Origin: Psychromonas sp. MB-3u-54
GTDB lineage: Bacteria > Pseudomonadota > Gammaproteobacteria > Enterobacterales > Psychromonadaceae
Length of the DNA stretch: 44,392 bases
NCBI RefSeq assembly: GCF_002836415.1
Contig: NZ_PJBP01000123.1
Coordinates: 1 to 44,392, forward strand
Direction: 5' to 3'
The position numbers were made by a program, and so were the translations under genes. This document shows positions 8,315 to 16,490 of the stretch, piece after piece. The notes beneath the pieces were generated by a model, which saw nothing but the letters and a program-made list of their open reading frames with translations, ran no database searches and had not been told where the DNA came from. Position 1 is the stretch's first letter; the number at the start of each line of letters is the position of its first letter.

Positions 8315-9217
8315 ATGGAGTCAACTATCACGCAACCCCAGTATGCATATCAGCCCAAGGATGTCGACCAGATCGTAGTAAGGAATTTCACTTTTGATTT
8401 TCCCGAGGACCTTGACCCGATTTGGATACCCGGTAACCCGGTGCGCTCGCACTTGTTTAATGGCTTTTCCCTGATCATGCCTTACCTTGAACCCTACCTG
8501 ATACATTCAATACTAAGAGCACGCAAGCACATTACAGACCCTGAGTTGCTAAAAGATCTCGCGGGTTTTAATCGGCAGGAGGCAAATCATTACAAGTGTC
8601 ATCGTAAGTACAATGAATTATTGAAAGCCAATGGCTATCCCGAGTTGGAGCGGCTGGAGAAGCACATGGCCAAAGCTTATGCCCGCCTAGAGAAAAGAAG
8701 CTTACGCACTCAGTTAGCCTATTCAGCCGGTTTTGAATCTATTACAAATGGTTTGACTCACTGGCTTATCAACAAACGCGTCGCGCTTTTTGGCGGTGCG
8801 GACCGACATGTCAGCTCCTTCTGGATCATGCATATGATTGAAGAAAGTGAACACAAAACGGTTGCTTACGATGCCTATATGGCTTGTTCAGGCCAGTATT
8901 TCGCTCGCTTTCTGGGTGTTTTTCACGGCAGTTGCCACGTCATGGGACTGGGATTTTGGGGGATGTGCATTGCGCTTAAAAAAGACAAAATATTGTATCG
9001 TCCCAAAACGCTGTTTCAGATAGCCAAAGAAATAGTTAATTTGTGTGTCGCAATAGGTCCTTTTATATTCAGGGCTCTGCTGCCCGGCTTTAATCCCAGA
9101 AAAGAGCCAGATCCACAGTGGATGAAAGATTGGGTCAAAGGCCACGCAACACTGCCGAAGGGCGCGCTGATCCCATTGCTAGACACCAGTAACCCAGAGA
9201 TGCCCGTGCCTTTTTAA
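8315..9217 (+). CDS. Predicted metal-dependent hydrolase (PF10118-type)
   Basis: A 300-residue protein matching the family of putative metal-dependent hydrolases (PF10118). Features are FNRQEANHYKCHRKYN at about residues 88-103 and MIEESEHKTVAYD at about 173-185. These Glu/His pairs resemble the metal-binding helices of a ferritin-like four-helix bundle. A hydrophobic stretch around residues 195-212 could contact membrane. The reaction is unknown. The ATG lacks a strong ribosome binding site, and an in-frame stop lies just upstream. It converges with the 2OG oxygenase gene. Confidence 0.8.
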   Translation: MESTITQPQYAYQPKDVDQIVVRNFTFDFPEDLDPIWIPGNPVRSHLFNGFSLIMPYLEPYLIHSILRARKHITDPELLKDLAGFNRQEANHYKCHRKYNELLKANGYPELERLEKHMAKAYARLEKRSLRTQLAYSAGFESITNGLTHWLINKRVALFGGADRHVSSFWIMHMIEESEHKTVAYDAYMACSGQYFARFLGVFHGSCHVMGLGFWGMCIALKKDKILYRPKTLFQIAKEIVNLCVAIGPFIFRALLPGFNPRKEPDPQWMKDWVKGHATLPKGALIPLLDTSNPEMPVPF

Positions 9218-9240
9218 GCACCTCAGATGAGTATGTCATT

Positions 9241-9270
9241 CGCCCTCGCCTTATGTGGCCTATAAGGGCG
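9241..9270. terminator. Possible shared hairpin between convergent genes
   Basis: An imperfect inverted repeat (CGCCCT...TTAT / ATAAGGGCG) lies between two converging genes and includes the stop codon of the oxygenase gene. It lacks a long T-run, so it is only a weak terminator candidate. Confidence 0.3.
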
Positions 9271-9934
9271 GATCTACTTTAGCTGTAACGGATGTATTAA
9301 CACGAAACCATCCCGCAATAGAATAACGATCCCGATTAGCAGCAAGCACTTCATGAGGAAATTCCTCACTTAAGAAGGTAACCAATGTGCCTAAAAGAGG
9401 GACGACTTTAATCCCTTGTTGATCGTGCTCATCTTTATATATCACTAATTCGCCACCATCGGCACTCGTCCAGCCAGTATTTAAATACACAACAATTGAT
9501 AAAATGCGATTAGCTTCACCTCTAAAGGCATCACAATGTCTTTTGTAATAATCTCCAGGTCCATAGTGGGCAAAATGACTTTCGAATGAAAAAAGACCTA
9601 AAAATAGACGGCGGTTTAAGAAGCGTTGCAGATTTGAAGACCAATCCAGCCACTTTTCACCGGTTTCAGTGTCCCCTGTAATCCAACAAATTTCATCGGT
9701 TCTTACAAATTTATTTTCTGAATATTCATTCCCCCTGCCTATGCCTGCACTTTTAAATTGTTCCGCCTCCATTGTTTGCTGATAATAAAATAATGAACTA
9801 GCCAACCTTTCTGGAAAAGCGCCTGGTAGGACACTATATCCTTTATTTTCGATATCTTGAGCTATGACACCAAAAAGTATTTCATCACTCACATTGTCAC
9901 CCTCTATTGAGGGGAATTGCTTTAGGGCTGCCAA
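9260..9934 (-). CDS. 2-oxoglutarate/Fe(II)-dependent dioxygenase, prolyl 4-hydroxylase type
   Basis: A 224-residue cytoplasmic oxygenase. The Fe(II) triad is visible as H133-x-D135 (KRHCDAF) and H194 (FPHEV), and the 2-oxoglutarate-binding Arg as R203 in RYSIAGWFR. The surrounding text (HYGPGDYYKRH, VVYLNTGW, GGELVIY) is typical of the 2OG-FeII oxygenase family related to prolyl 4-hydroxylases and PiuC. The substrate may be a protein proline or a small molecule. The only workable start is TTG at 9934, with TAGGTAA upstream; the next ATG is 55 codons in and would remove a conserved region. Confidence 0.85.
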   Translation of the reverse strand: MAALKQFPSIEGDNVSDEILFGVIAQDIENKGYSVLPGAFPERLASSLFYYQQTMEAEQFKSAGIGRGNEYSENKFVRTDEICWITGDTETGEKWLDWSSNLQRFLNRRLFLGLFSFESHFAHYGPGDYYKRHCDAFRGEANRILSIVVYLNTGWTSADGGELVIYKDEHDQQGIKVVPLLGTLVTFLSEEFPHEVLAANRDRYSIAGWFRVNTSVTAKVDPPL

Positions 9935-10390
9935 ATTAATTACCTATTAATAAAAACATTTGATCATTTCAAAAGGCATATAAGTGCATAAAACAGAAAA
10001 TACAGGCACCTAAGTACTCAACCGAAAGTTTTCTGATATTAAAGCGCGCCCTTACTGAGTAAACTGCTCAAAAATACTGGAAAATTATGTAAGAGTACCT
10101 AGGTTGGCGTTTTTTTTGCAGATTTTAGTCTTTAGCAAAAACAGTGACAACAGCAAAAACAGTGACAACTGTAATAATAGCCCGATAAAGCCGATTGTGA
10201 AGTTTAACGGCTTATACATTTTTAGCCATGCTTATCTTTCTGCCCAATTGATCAAAGATGAGGATAAAGATGGTTGGACGATATTTTCTTTTTATAAATA
10301 GATTAATATAGGAACGCAGCTAATAATATGTAACATTGCTCTTTCGAGTCTATTAAAAATCAACATAACCCAAAGGAATTAAATGAAGAT
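9935..10390. other. Intergenic region with a short tandem repeat
   Basis: AT-rich DNA before the solute-binding pseudogene. Two exact copies of an 18-base unit (AGCAAAAACAGTGACAAC) sit at 10134-10151 and 10152-10169. They lie inside a 65-codon frame beginning with TTG (10104-10301) that reads SKNSDNSKNSDN; I do not consider it a supported gene. Confidence 0.45.
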
Positions 10391-11120
10391 ATGAAACTAT
10401 TCAAATGACGACTAGCTTCTCTTGTTACACTCAGCTTTGCTTCGCATGCAGATCTTCTGGAAGATGTTCAGAAAAAAGGATATTTGACAGTAGGTACTAC
10501 TGGTGATTACAAACCCTTCTCTTATTTTGATGGTAAGATTACTCTGGGTACGATATTGACGTTGCCAAACACATTGCAGCTCAGCTAGGTGTTGAGGTTA
10601 GGTTTCAGTTGGAAAGGCTTAGTTCCAGACCTAGTAACGCATAAATACGATATCGCCATGGGTGGTATTACCCGTCAGTTTTCCGCAGAACAAACGCAAG
10701 GATACATGACCTTTGGTAAGCTATTTTTAGTTGCAAATGGAAAACAAGATCTTTTCGACACTATTGAAGCAGTCAACGTTTCTGAAGTTAAGGTTGGCAT
10801 AAATATTGGTGGAACCAACGAAAAATTTTCTGAACAAGGCAACTCTGCTCAAGTTTGAAAATAATCTGGATGTACCAAAAGCGGTTGCAGCAGGAGAGGT
10901 AGATGTGATGGTAACAGAAACGCCTGAAGCACTTTATTATCAGACTATCAATAACAAGCTGCAGGCTGTTCGTGAAAAGACCCCCTTTACAAAAAGCCAG
11001 TTCGGCTACCTGATACCAACGGGCGAACAAAGACTCCTGAATACAGTAAACTTCATTATGGATGAAATGGAGCTAAAAGACGTAGATTTAGAATTGATGA
11101 AGAAAAATTCATTGATGTAA
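10391..11120 (+). pseudogene. Family 3 solute-binding protein / cyclohexadienyl dehydratase-like, multiply frameshifted
   Basis: Joining frames restores one protein: MKLFK, a TGA stop, a signal-peptide-like RLASLVTLSFASHA, LLEDVQKKGYLTVGTTG, DYKPFSYFDG, YDIDVAKHIAAQLGVEV, WKGLVPDLVTHKYDIAMGG, TRQFSAEQTQGYM, NEKFLNKATLLKFENN, AAGEVDVMVTETPEALYY and a C-terminus ending ELMKKNSLM. The pattern fits periplasmic family 3 solute-binding proteins, close to the PheC-like (cyclohexadienyl dehydratase) branch. At least one nonsense codon (10406) and three frameshifts (about 10545, 10600 and 10830) disable it. AAAGGA precedes the start. Its terminator is still present. Confidence 0.85.
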
Positions 11121-11207
11121 TTTGACTGCCAATAGCACATTCAAATGATGTAAAAAAAGTGCATCCAAAGGTTTAAAAACTGAACCTATTGATTTGAATA
11201 AACACAA

Positions 11208-11242
11208 TGCCATTCAGAGCTAACTCGAATGGCACTTTTTTT
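11208..11242 (+). terminator. Rho-independent terminator of the solute-binding pseudogene
   Basis: The hairpin TGCCATTC-A-GAG, loop CTAA, CTC-GAATGGCA, has 11 paired bases with one bulged A. It is followed by C and seven Ts and lies 88 bases after the pseudogene stop codon. Confidence 0.85.
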
Positions 11243-11520
11243 ATACTCATTCCACTCATTAAATGATCTATGTAAGTCCCGGTAATAAATAACGTGCGAA
11301 AATAAGTTACGGACATCCAGTTATTATATTTGTTAATATGTATGCACCTACATTTTTGCAACCTAATAATATTCAAAACCAGCTGATCAAATAATGCGAA
11401 AAAGCAGGCATAGTGCTACAGCAAAGTTATTGTTATACAAGGCCAAAAATAACAGCGCATTTAAAAATTCTAGAATCTGTTAATATTAGGCTGCGTAAAA
11501 AATAATGTATGACGAAAACG
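11243..11520. other. Intergenic region without recognised feature
   Basis: AT-rich DNA between the terminator and the end of the zinc-ribbon membrane protein gene, which is transcribed toward it. No gene-like frame or repeat was found. Confidence 0.5.
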
Positions 11521-12036
11521 TCAACATACCCTCAGCTCTACCCCCTGTTCATTGCCGCAATATAATGCCGTCTTTGGTTGCATTTTGTCGGAACTATATT
11601 GGAATAAGCCATAGGCAATTAGCATCAGAACAATAAGCACAGCTGCAATTTTGGGCTTGTCTTCACCAATATCAGTGAAACCATCACGCTTTGCTTTAGC
11701 CAGATCATCCGGATGATAAATAGCTTTACGACAGAACAGAATGGTCACGAAAAACATTCCAGTAACCGCCATAAAAGTATGTAACGTGTAGGTAAAAGCA
11801 GTGAGTGAAACGCTGTTTTCAATTTGGGTCGCGCTCATTCCAAGAATTGCAGAGCAGGACATTATGGCTATAGCAAACAAATTTATTGGCGTTTTCGATT
11901 TTGCTACTGCCCCCCAAGCACTGTTGATCATGCCACTGGACGGTGTTTTGGAAGCTAATGGCCGACCACAATTGATACAACTTATCGCTTGATCGGATAT
12001 GTCCTGATGGCAATCCACACATTTAGTCATTCCCAT
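11521..12036 (-). CDS. Zinc-ribbon integral membrane protein
   Basis: A 171-residue protein with an N-terminal zinc ribbon (CVDCHQD near residue 6 and CINCGRP near residue 20). A linker follows, then three hydrophobic segments at about 50-70, 80-103 and 130-148. The architecture of a cytosolic zinc ribbon tethered to a small membrane domain is widespread and uncharacterised. The C-terminus has CGNEQGVELRVC, two cysteines that could form a disulfide. AGGAAATAAGTA precedes the ATG. No operon partner. Confidence 0.75.
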   Translation of the reverse strand: MGMTKCVDCHQDISDQAISCINCGRPLASKTPSSGMINSAWGAVAKSKTPINLFAIAIMSCSAILGMSATQIENSVSLTAFTYTLHTFMAVTGMFFVTILFCRKAIYHPDDLAKAKRDGFTDIGEDKPKIAAVLIVLMLIAYGLFQYSSDKMQPKTALYCGNEQGVELRVC

Positions 12037-12176
12037 TACTTATTTCCTGCTTGTTGTTATATAACAGTGGATTCCCCATATTTGTCGATAAAAGCAGAGT
12101 GTATTATTAAATTCACTGACTATGCATTTTCAAATAAAGTCAGTAACTTCGCACCACTTTTCGGGGACATTAATGA

Positions 12177-12415
12177 TGAGTACAAGTAGAATAAACGTTA
12201 TTTTTCATAAGCTTTAAAATATACTTTAGCTCAAATTTCAAAGTGCACCTCTTTTTGAGTTCAATGAAGGAGCGCAAGTTAGACATTTCTCGCCTATGAG
12301 TTACCTGTTTTTCCAAAATTAGGGGGGAAAAAAGTACAAACCAACACGGGTTATTTATGATGAGCTTTTGTATATTCAAACAAACTTATCTGAGGGGGGA
12401 TCTATTTTTCAGAAG
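12177..12415 (+). repeat. Repeat A, diverged ~240 bp direct repeat (partner of repeat B)
   Basis: Starting at AAGTAGAATAAACGT and running to the TTTCAGAAG just before the duplicated promoter block, this stretch aligns over its whole length with 16885-17145 in the same orientation. The copies look roughly three-quarters identical by eye. Both copies retain coding-like pieces: here IYDELLYIQTNLSEG, in repeat B VYDERMFMQIDLPEE. It is probably the decayed end of the same unidentified gene or mobile element. Confidence 0.6.
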
Positions 12416-12455
12416 CATCAACAAATAAAATACTTGCATTAGTTTGTCTGGTCAT
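12416..12455 (-). pseudogene. N-terminal stub of a sigma-54 response regulator
   Basis: Thirteen codons (MTRQTNASILFVD) identical to the start of the intact regulator at 40874, cut off at repeat A. The ribosome binding site AAGGAG of the intact gene reads AAGTAG here, so the stub has lost both its body and its translation signal. A C-terminal fragment of a similar regulator lies at 16491-16893 beside repeat B. Confidence 0.75.
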
Positions 12456-12722
12456 TGGCAATATCTACTTCGTTACTTAGATAGGTCTACCTTTACAATG
12501 ACACCTTCTTAAGCTATTTTCACTTATTAGTTTTTTATCCGTGAATGAATCAAAAAACAAATAAAAACATTTTTACTTTGTTGTACATAGCTCAGTAAAA
12601 CTGAAATAACTACTGAACAATTAATCAATAAAGTCTCGTTTTATCAGTTTTGGCATTATCACCAGTCCATTGCATGAAGAAGCTAAGATTGTCAGTGGAT
12701 ATTTTTTAACATAGGTCCCGTC

Positions 12723-12752
12723 ATTAGCAAATTGCATAGCAAATTGCGAAAA
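12723..12752. promoter_or_regulatory. Operator-like tandem motif upstream of a sigma-54 promoter (copy 1)
   Basis: ATTAGCAAATTGCAT overlaps ATAGCAAATTGCGAAAA. The second matches, as its complement, the motif TTTTCGCWATTTGCWAT also seen near 24984, 39327 and 39353. It ends about 90 bp before the -24 element, a normal distance for an enhancer-binding protein. Confidence 0.5.
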
Positions 12753-12842
12753 TTGATGTGCCAATTTATCTGCCAATGGCTACATATAAAAATAAAATAT
12801 AATTAATAAATATAAATCAATGAGTTAAAAGACACAATAAAC

Positions 12843-12858
12843 TGGCATGAATCTCGCT
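12843..12858 (+). promoter_or_regulatory. Sigma-54 promoter of the binding-protein/kinase operon
   Basis: TGGCATGAATCTCGCT matches the -24/-12 consensus TGGCACG-N4-TTGCW at 10 of 12 defined positions, with correct GG-to-GC spacing. Transcription would start near 12870, leaving a leader of roughly 175 bases. Confidence 0.7.
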
Positions 12859-12869
12859 ATATAGGATTG

Positions 12870-13046
12870 TAACCTGAGAAGTTTATCAGTGGCGATGAGG
12901 ATCTCATGTCCTCTCGTGGTTTCACTCATCTAAATTTTCGGCATACGACACCCCCTTATCGCGGCTAGGACGGTCAAGGAGATTTGATAACGATAATAAT
13001 GGGAAAATATCAATAGAGTTTATATGCCAAAACAGAAGGTTAAAAC
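12870..13046 (+). other. Long conserved 5' leader with hairpins
   Basis: The predicted transcript leader contains GAGGA-TCTCATG-TCCTC (a 5 bp hairpin at about 12898-12914) and further G/C-rich blocks (CGCGGCTAGGACGGTC). Most of it is shared with the leader of the DUF3494 gene. It matches no riboswitch class I know. Several AGGA motifs could be CsrA sites; that is inference. Confidence 0.35.
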
Positions 13047-14261
13047 GTGTCTAAATTCATTTGTAGTTTATTTTTAGTATTTTCTAGTGCACTCTGTAAT
13101 GCTCAACAGGTAACGGCTGGGCATTACAATATTTATCTAGATGCCGACTTTATAAGTACAAAGGCCGCTAGCGAATCCATTTCACAAGGTATTGAGAGCG
13201 CATTATCAGAGGTTAACTTTACCATTATGGGGTACAAGTTCGAGATACACAGTAAGAATCATCAGGGCAATTCTTTACGCAGCAAACAGAATCTCGAACA
13301 ATTCTTAAAGGACCCACATGCATTACTCGTTTTCTCAGGCCTGCACTCCCCGCCTATTCTTGCCAATCAGAAATTTATTAATAACAACAAAATATTACTA
13401 TTAAACCCATGGGCGGCGGCAGCCCCCATTACACGCACAATACAATCAGAAAATTGGATTTTCAGATTGTCGATTGATGACAGTAAAGCCGGATATATCA
13501 TTACTGAACATGCCGTCAAGCAAGGCTTCATTGAACCTTTTTTATTATTAGAAGACACTGGTTGGGGAAAATCTAATGCAAAAACAATGACCATTGCATT
13601 AGAAAAAGCAGGCTTAACACCACGAGGTATTACCTGGTTTAACTGGGGATTAGGTAAAAATCATGCCAGTATATTATTACGCGATATTGCGGACAGTGGC
13701 GCCGATGTCATCTTTTTTGTTGGGAATGCATCAGAAGGTAAAATACTAGCCCAAGCGATGTCTGAATTACCCGCGCAATATCGCCTACCAATAAGAAGTC
13801 ACTGGGGCATAACAGGTGGTGACTTTACGCGCGTGATCACCCCGAATATACGTAAGAATCTTGATATTGAATTTATTCAAACCTCCTTCTCTTTTCTAAA
13901 CCCGATGCTTAACCCATTTCAACGTAGTGTATTAAAAAATGCCATACATCACTTTCCTGAATTCAATAGTGTGTATGATATTCAAGTACAAAGTGGTTTT
14001 GTGCATGCTTATGATTTAACAAAGTTATTGATAGCTGCCATTGAGCAATCAGGATTAACAGGCAATGTGATTGAAGATAGGCAAGCAATCAAAGATGCCT
14101 TAGAGAATTTACAAAAACCAGTAGTAGGTTTAATCAAAACGTATCAAAAGCCCTATTCTAAATACACAATAAAGACGCCTGATGCACACGAAGCATTGGG
14201 CAGTAGTGATTATACGATGGGCTTTTATGGCTCCAAAAATGAAGTTATTCTGCTGAATTGA
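13047..14261 (+). CDS. Periplasmic ligand-binding protein (Peripla_BP_6-like), sensory partner of the kinase
   Basis: A 404-residue secreted protein with a signal peptide (MSKFICSLFLVFSSALCNA, cleavage before QQ). A type I periplasmic-binding fold follows, as in ABC amino-acid receptors. Recognisable parts are the first-lobe LLVFSGLHSPP, a central GWGKSNAKTMTIALEKAGL and the C-terminal YDLTKLLIAAIEQSG with a final GSSDYTMGFYG. No permease or ATPase gene lies nearby. Instead a histidine kinase starts 20 bases downstream, so it probably presents a ligand to the kinase rather than feeding a transporter. The start is GTG, with AGAAGG 8 bases upstream. The gene lies behind a sigma-54-like promoter in the duplicated segment. 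Confidence 0.85.
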   Translation: MSKFICSLFLVFSSALCNAQQVTAGHYNIYLDADFISTKAASESISQGIESALSEVNFTIMGYKFEIHSKNHQGNSLRSKQNLEQFLKDPHALLVFSGLHSPPILANQKFINNNKILLLNPWAAAAPITRTIQSENWIFRLSIDDSKAGYIITEHAVKQGFIEPFLLLEDTGWGKSNAKTMTIALEKAGLTPRGITWFNWGLGKNHASILLRDIADSGADVIFFVGNASEGKILAQAMSELPAQYRLPIRSHWGITGGDFTRVITPNIRKNLDIEFIQTSFSFLNPMLNPFQRSVLKNAIHHFPEFNSVYDIQVQSGFVHAYDLTKLLIAAIEQSGLTGNVIEDRQAIKDALENLQKPVVGLIKTYQKPYSKYTIKTPDAHEALGSSDYTMGFYGSKNEVILLN

Positions 14262-14281
14262 ATTTAGATTAATAGGATTTT

Positions 14282-16147
14282 ATGCCCAGACAGACCATCT
14301 CCATTGCAATAACGCGGTTTGTTGCACTCATTTGTATTTTATTAGCACTGCTGATCACTACCTTCGTGATTGAGAAGGTGCTTGAGTCTCACCAGCAGTT
14401 GCAAAATCATAATAATGAACGCGAAGCAAAAACGCTCAGTAATAAATACAAAATGTTTTTACATGATCGCTTAATTTTATTGCAAGAGCAGGCAAAATTA
14501 CCATTAATATTACAAACAGTGATGCAACCAGAGAGCCATTTGGGGAAAATTGGTGACTTTATGCAAGGCATGAGCATGCTAGGGAAAAAGTATAATCAAT
14601 CCTTGTTGGATTTTGCAGGCAATACCATCTATTCAACAAAGGAAAATCCCACTAATTTTAAGCAACAAACTTGGATACAACCACTGCTCAACTCAGAACA
14701 AACAAGTAGCATCCAATTACTCATAATTAATCAGCAATATTATTGGGTACTCTCTGCCACCGTCAGTTATCAGAGTATTATCCAAGGCATTTTACTGATT
14801 GAGATACCCATTGCCGAAATTCATCGAGATAAGATACTAGATGGGCTTAGTATTGAAATAGTTAACCAGCAAACCAACATTATTAAATTTGGCGAACATA
14901 TCGATGGAGAAGTAATTGAAATTACATGGAGTGAGCTACCTGTTACGCTACGCATCACTTTTGATCAAACACTGCTCACTCCAAAGTTATATAATTTACT
15001 CTTTGAGCTTGCCATTATTATTGCGGCGGTCACTTTTGCCATCTTAATTGTTGCTTACTTTTATGCCCATTACACCTTTGTTAAACCGTTAGTTTCTTTA
15101 TCCGCTGCAACCGAGGATTTAGAGCAAGGGTTACAGCAAACAGAACTACACGAAAATATAAAAATTGATGAGTTTGCCCGCCTGTTCAAGCAGTTTAATA
15201 AAATGGTAAGGCAGGTTGAACAACGAGAGTCCTCGTTAAAAGAAGCGAACAGGCAGTTAAGCCAAGCCTATAAAGATCGTAAACTCAGTGAGTCACAGTT
15301 AGTACAGTCAGAGAAAATGGCTAGCATTGGGGTATTAGCCGCTGGCATTGCTCATGAGATTAATAATCCAATTGGTTTTATTAAAAGTAATTTCCAGATG
15401 TTTCAAGAGTATACAGATAGCCTTTGCGCCTATACAAAAGAGGTCAATCAACTATTGCTCGATGAACAACAAACACAGCAGCAACAACTCGCCGTACAAC
15501 ATGATATTGAATACATACTGTCTGATTTACCCCACCTATTGAGTAGCTCGATATCTGGCATTGATAGAGTCAGTGAAATAGTGAGCAGTTTAAAAGATTT
15601 TTCTCGCTTAGATGCGCCAGATAAAACCTTAACGGATATTAACGAGGGTTTACAAACCAGCATTAATATGGTCAATAATGAAATAAAGTACCACTGTAAA
15701 TTGCACTTACAGTTAGGAGAAATCCCTCAGATTATGGTGTATCCAGGTAAACTCAACCAAGTGTTCATGAATCTCATCATGAATGCAGGCCAAGCGATCA
15801 GCGATAAAGGCGATATATATATACGCACTTTTCAAGATAACGGTTTTGTGGTGATAGAGATTGAAGATACCGGGAGTGGAATTAATGATCTAGATTTAAA
15901 GAATATATTCACCCCATTTTATACCACTAAAGATGTTGGAAAAGGTACCGGCTTGGGATTATCCATCTGCCATAATATTATTGAGCAACATGGTGGGGAT
16001 ATTAAAGTGCGATCGGTGTTAGGAAAAGGAACGACGTTTAGTATCTTACTTGCCATTTATACCCATGATACTTCAAGATGCAAAGTCAGCAAGGAAAATT
16101 GTGCTGAGATGCTAGGCATAAAATTGAAGGTTAGTTATTCTACATAG
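14282..16147 (+). CDS. Membrane sensor histidine kinase (NtrB-like core, HAMP)
   Basis: A 621-residue kinase. TM1 is at about 11-30, a periplasmic sensor at 31-240, TM2 at 241-261 and HAMP at about 265-320. A coiled coil leads to the HisKA box with phospho-acceptor H358 (GIAHEINNPIGF). The ATPase boxes are N (NQVFMNLIMNAGQAI, 492-506), G1 (DTGSGI), F (FTPFYTTK) and G2 (GKGTGLGLS, 554-562). The HEINNP core is typical of kinases paired with NtrC-type regulators, so the sigma-54 regulator at 39417-40874 is the likely partner. The last ~29 residues, after GTTFSILLAI, are encoded by an inserted MITE, which also supplies the stop codon. The catalytic domain itself looks complete. Confidence 0.9.
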   Translation: MPRQTISIAITRFVALICILLALLITTFVIEKVLESHQQLQNHNNEREAKTLSNKYKMFLHDRLILLQEQAKLPLILQTVMQPESHLGKIGDFMQGMSMLGKKYNQSLLDFAGNTIYSTKENPTNFKQQTWIQPLLNSEQTSSIQLLIINQQYYWVLSATVSYQSIIQGILLIEIPIAEIHRDKILDGLSIEIVNQQTNIIKFGEHIDGEVIEITWSELPVTLRITFDQTLLTPKLYNLLFELAIIIAAVTFAILIVAYFYAHYTFVKPLVSLSAATEDLEQGLQQTELHENIKIDEFARLFKQFNKMVRQVEQRESSLKEANRQLSQAYKDRKLSESQLVQSEKMASIGVLAAGIAHEINNPIGFIKSNFQMFQEYTDSLCAYTKEVNQLLLDEQQTQQQQLAVQHDIEYILSDLPHLLSSSISGIDRVSEIVSSLKDFSRLDAPDKTLTDINEGLQTSINMVNNEIKYHCKLHLQLGEIPQIMVYPGKLNQVFMNLIMNAGQAISDKGDIYIRTFQDNGFVVIEIEDTGSGINDLDLKNIFTPFYTTKDVGKGTGLGLSICHNIIEQHGGDIKVRSVLGKGTTFSILLAIYTHDTSRCKVSKENCAEMLGIKLKVSYST

Positions 16148-16320
16148 ATATTTTATAACAACGCAGATTGGCACAATTTACCTTGCCCTACGGGGCGCAA
16201 GGTCGAAAACCAGCGCTGCGTTGCACCCATCGAAAAGGGAATAACCATTACCTCATGTTGCGTCTTGCTCTGGTCTACGACCTTGCGCCTGACAAAGCAT
16301 CTTGAAGTAACATGGGTATA
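16058..16320. mobile_element. MITE with TATACCCATG...CTTCAAGATGC termini
   Basis: A 263 bp element with 30-base inverted ends. The left end, TATACCCATGATACTTCAAG then ATGCAAAGTC, pairs with the right end GACAAAGCATCTTG then AAGTAACATGGGTATA, with only two mismatches. A second inner pair, GCGCAAGGTCG and CGACCTTGCGC, is also present. Such ends are common in marine Vibrionaceae and Shewanellaceae MITEs. It is inserted in the 3' end of the kinase gene. Confidence 0.8.
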
Positions 16321-16351
16321 GTAGGCCTAAAATAATAAAACCAACTAATGT

Positions 16352-16378
16352 AAAAAATCCTGACTGAAAGTCAGGATT
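16352..16378 (-). terminator. Rho-independent terminator downstream of the regulator fragment
   Basis: A perfect 10 bp stem (AATCCTGACT / AGTCAGGATT) with a three-base loop. On the minus strand it is followed by a run of T, as expected after a minus-strand gene. It may also stop leftover kinase transcripts from the plus strand. Confidence 0.75.
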
Positions 16379-16490
16379 TCTGCATTACAAACCTCTTGAG
16401 AGGATGAGTAAATTCTAATTTCTCGCTAGGCTCGCCAAATAGCCCCATACTAGTTGATGCTTCTAAAGACTAAATAGGAGCATTACCCAT

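Larger units (their letters stand above)
12416..13025. repeat. Duplicated promoter segment, copy 1 (partner 40835-41445)
   Basis: About 610 bases match the region between the sigma-54 regulator and the DUF3494 gene almost base for base; I see only scattered substitutions and one-base indels. It carries the first codons of the regulator, two operator-like sequences, a -24/-12 promoter and a long leader. The match starts at CATCAACAAATAAAAT and ends at GAGTTTATAT. Confidence 0.9.

Noticed and set aside
8122-8397. Open frame of 91 codons before the metal-dependent hydrolase
   Set aside because: Overlaps the hydrolase gene in another frame, has no ribosome binding site and no recognisable domain.
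10104-10301. Small open frame with SKNSDN repeats
   Set aside because: TTG start without a ribosome binding site, and the repeat is a simple 18 bp tandem duplication; not supported as a gene.
12870-13046. Possible c-di-GMP, cobalamin or other known riboswitch in the leader
   Set aside because: No conserved core of a known class could be recognised; kept only as an unnamed structured leader.
16150-16330. Small RNA or rRNA-like structure in the G/C-rich stretch after the kinase
   Set aside because: The structure is explained by inner and outer inverted repeats of the MITE.
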